From Microthrixaceae bacterium (GTDB lineage Bacteria; Actinomycetota; Acidimicrobiia; Acidimicrobiales; Acidimicrobilacustridaceae): a stretch of DNA of 6,817 nucleotides. Of this stretch, positions 5,180-6,817 are shown piece after piece (position 1 is the stretch's first letter; the number at the start of each line of letters is the position of its first letter). The stretch spans positions 1-6,817 of the forward strand of contig JAHFUU010000136.1 in assembly GCA_023264915.1 (NCBI GenBank), given 5' to 3'. A program made the position numbers and the translations under genes. Below the pieces are notes generated by a model. The model did no database searches and was not told the DNA's origin. It saw only the letters and a program-made list of their open reading frames with translations.

Positions 5180-6600
5180 CCCCAGCAGAGATCCCTGTCG
5201 AGCTGTCAGCCGCTACCGCTGACCTGGAGGCGTTCCGGCCGGACATGGAAGGTTGCTCACGATGCTCATGCTGCAAATGGGTGCCGCTGAACCAGGTTCG
5301 CAGCCAGCGATTCTCCCAAGTGTGCCCCTCGATCTCCTACCACGACTTCCACGCCTACTCCGGATCCGGCAAGCTCAACGTCTCACTGTCGATCCTCGAC
5401 GGCCGCACCGATCTGGATGAGGCCGCGGCGGAGATCTTCTACTCCTGCACGATGTGCGGTGCCTGTGAGGTCAGCTGCAAGGTCTACCGCAACGACATCG
5501 ACCTGATGTCCGTCCTCAACGAGGCTCGCGCCAGAGCTGTGGAGACGGGGCATGCCCGGCTTGCCCACCTGGTCATGGTCGAGCAGATGGAGGCCGAGAA
5601 CAACGTCTTCGGCGAGCCCCAAGCCGACCGGGCCGACTGGGAGGAGGCCACCAGGCACCTGCCTCTTGTTGACGCGAACACCGAACAGGTGGACGTGTTG
5701 TTCCATGTGGGATGCCGGTATGCCTATGACCGGTCCCAGTGGGGCGACCTGCGAGACGCACTTGAGGTGCTCGTTGCCACCGGGATGCGGATCGGCACCT
5801 CTCGAGCCGCTGAGTCATGTTGTGGCTTCAGGGCATACGAGACCGGCTTCAAGAACGAGCTCACCAAGTTCGCCGATGACATGGCCAACCGCGTTCGGAC
5901 AAGCGGGGCGAAGATGGTCGCTGTCGCTTGCGCTGACTGCTTCGGTGCGTTCAACCACCTGTACACCAAGGCGGGAACTCCTCTGGGCGTCCCGGTCCGC
6001 CACGTGGTCGAGATCGCGGCCGGGTTGGTCGCTGACGGGCGCCTGCGGCCGGTGGCCCGGCCGAGCCAGCCGGTCCTGAGCCAGCCGGTCCTGAGCCAGC
6101 CGGTCCGAAGGATCACCTATCACGACCCGTGCTACCTGGGTCGGCGAGGCCAGGAGTTCAACGGGTGGTGGGATCCAGGCACGGACGGCAACAAGCTCGA
6201 TCGCCCAGACGACGTGCGACGTCGCGGCGACGGGGGCCGATATGACGAGCCGCGGGCCGTCCTCGATGCCTTGCCCGGCATCGAGCTCGTCGAGATGGAA
6301 CGCATCCGCGAGTTCTCGTGGTGCTGCGGAGCCGGCGGTGGTTGCCTCGAAGCTGCACCCGAGCTGAGCGAGGCCTCCGCACGAGAGCGACTCGAAGAGG
6401 CTTTCGCCACCGGAGCTGACGCGCTGGCCACTTCTTGCCCATGGTGCGTCCACAACTTCCGGTCGGCCCTCGATGGCATGCACGCCGAAGGTGACACCAG
6501 GTCGATCGAGATCGTGACGCTGCCCGCGCTTGTCGCCGAGTCGATCGCCGGCGGCAAGACCGAGATCATGGGCGAGACACTGCCAGAGGTGACGCTGTGA
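5176..6600 (+). CDS. Iron-sulfur electron-transfer subunit with two CCG (cysteine-rich) domains, GlcF/HdrD-like
   Basis: A 474-residue soluble protein. The N-terminal part carries two 4Fe-4S motifs. The first, C27xxC30xxC33 then C50-P51, has 16 residues before the last cysteine instead of the usual three, plus an extra C32. The second, C91-TMC-GAC-EVSC101, is canonical CxxCxxCxxxC. Two CCG domains follow. In the first: C180, C215-C216-G and C252-ADC255. In the second: HDPC319, C383-C384-G and C421-PWC424. Both sets are complete, as in HdrB, GlcF and LutA, so each could hold a cofactor. The second domain has about 25-30 extra residues (323-356), and the linker holds a SQPVL tandem repeat (297-311). 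ATG 5176 overlaps the preceding stop, with GGGAGG at 5165-5170. By operon context it should take electrons from one or both FAD subunits; the acceptor is unknown. Confidence 0.92.
   Translation: MTPAEIPVELSAATADLEAFRPDMEGCSRCSCCKWVPLNQVRSQRFSQVCPSISYHDFHAYSGSGKLNVSLSILDGRTDLDEAAAEIFYSCTMCGACEVSCKVYRNDIDLMSVLNEARARAVETGHARLAHLVMVEQMEAENNVFGEPQADRADWEEATRHLPLVDANTEQVDVLFHVGCRYAYDRSQWGDLRDALEVLVATGMRIGTSRAAESCCGFRAYETGFKNELTKFADDMANRVRTSGAKMVAVACADCFGAFNHLYTKAGTPLGVPVRHVVEIAAGLVADGRLRPVARPSQPVLSQPVLSQPVRRITYHDPCYLGRRGQEFNGWWDPGTDGNKLDRPDDVRRRGDGGRYDEPRAVLDALPGIELVEMERIREFSWCCGAGGGCLEAAPELSEASARERLEEAFATGADALATSCPWCVHNFRSALDGMHAEGDTRSIEIVTLPALVAESIAGGKTEIMGETLPEVTL
6063..6106 (+). repeat. In-frame 15-bp tandem repeat, about 2.9 copies, in the Fe-S subunit gene
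   Basis: GAGCCAGCCGGTCCT occurs at 6063-6077 and 6078-6092 exactly, and again at 6093-6106 as the first 14 bases. The unit is a multiple of three and encodes SQPVL, giving SQPVL-SQPVL-SQPVR in the linker between the two CCG domains (residues 297-311). The copies are identical at DNA level, which points to recent slippage. Confidence 0.9.
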
Positions 6601-6817
6601 CGAAGACGATCGGTGCACCAATCACAACCGAGGCCCTGGAGGACCTGCGACACGCTGTCGGCGAGCGATGGGTGTCTGACGACCCGCACATCCTGGATTC
6701 ATATGCCGCGCAGCCCTTTCACAAGGTTGAGCCCGGAGTGTGGATCCATCGTCCCGTGGCGGTCGTCATGCCTTCCGACGCGCCGGAGGTGCAGTCCGTC
6801 GTGGCAGTGTGCGGCGC
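6597..6817 (+). CDS. Second FAD-binding oxidoreductase subunit, GlcD-like, N-terminal part (cut by window edge)
   Basis: The open frame runs from GTG 6597 to the right edge (73 complete codons). The protein starts MTKTIGAPITTEALEDLRH; 'LRHAVGERWVSDDPHILDSYAAQPF' (17-41) and 'HRPVAVVMPSDAPEVQSVVAVCG' (51-73) are the typical opening of GlcD-type FAD-binding (PCMH) proteins, just before the FAD loop. The GTG overlaps the Fe-S subunit stop (GTGA, 4 nt), and AGAGG at 6585-6589 lies 7 nt upstream. Its start differs from that of the first FAD subunit, so the operon encodes two distinct flavoproteins rather than a duplicated gene, although only the N-terminus can be judged. Glycolate oxidase likewise has two such subunits (GlcD, GlcE) with one Fe-S subunit. 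Confidence 0.8.
   Translation, partial: MTKTIGAPITTEALEDLRHAVGERWVSDDPHILDSYAAQPFHKVEPGVWIHRPVAVVMPSDAPEVQSVVAVCG

Noticed and set aside
6063..6106. CRISPR-like array
   Set aside because: Repeats are 15 bp, directly abutting without spacers, and lie inside a coding frame; this is a coding minisatellite.
5815..6621. Minus-strand 268-residue frame opposite the Fe-S subunit gene
   Set aside because: Antisense to both CCG domains, which are unambiguous; no motif of its own.
3680..6817. Naming the operon glcE-glcF-glcD (glycolate oxidase)
   Set aside because: The subunit types are similar, but the first FAD subunit lacks the GlcD/E-style loop and the Fe-S protein has non-standard spacing and an insertion, so gene symbols would overstate the evidence.

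Overview
The window is GC-rich, densely coding bacterial DNA with GTG starts, strong GGAGG-type ribosome sites and several 4-nt stop/start overlaps. The protein types suggest a high-GC actinobacterium, plausibly an acidimicrobial lineage. They include a membrane-anchored YceI-like protein, a secreted protein with an N-terminal coiled coil, twin-arginine signal and actinobacterial 'YDSR...VANL...D.IGFY' C-terminal domain, mycobacterial-style SDR and TetR proteins, and a flavin/Fe-S oxidoreductase operon. No rRNA marker is present, so the taxonomy is an inference.

Layout. At the left edge, on the minus strand, is the N-terminal part of a YceI-family protein (1-357), cut by the window. A 274-nt divergent intergenic region separates it from a plus-strand exported protein (632-1777). 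That gene converges, with a 39-nt gap, on a minus-strand short-chain dehydrogenase (1817-2656). A 289-nt divergent intergenic region (2657-2945) holds several inverted repeats and, near the tetR start, an imperfect 16-bp palindrome that could be an operator. On the plus strand a tightly packed operon then runs off the right edge: a TetR regulator (2946-3683), a FAD-binding (PCMH/VAO-type) oxidoreductase subunit (3680-5179), a two-CCG-domain iron-sulfur protein (5176-6600) and the first 73 residues of a second FAD-binding subunit (6597-6817, partial). All three junctions overlap by 4 nt (ATGA, ATGA, GTGA), so the four genes are very likely co-transcribed and translationally coupled.

How the genes work together. 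Two flavoprotein subunits plus one heterodisulfide-reductase/GlcF-like Fe-S subunit parallel the glycolate oxidase (GlcD/E/F) arrangement. Electrons from an organic substrate would enter at FAD and leave through 4Fe-4S clusters. The proteins differ from classical GlcDEF in the FAD-loop region, in the spacing of the first Fe-S motif and in an enlarged second CCG domain, so the substrate cannot be named. The TetR at the head of the operon probably regulates it and may also control the divergent SDR. This operon is the most interesting part of the window: it looks like an uncharacterised flavin/Fe-S dehydrogenase complex rather than a known named system. No CRISPR array, tRNA, rRNA, insertion sequence or phage gene was recognised.
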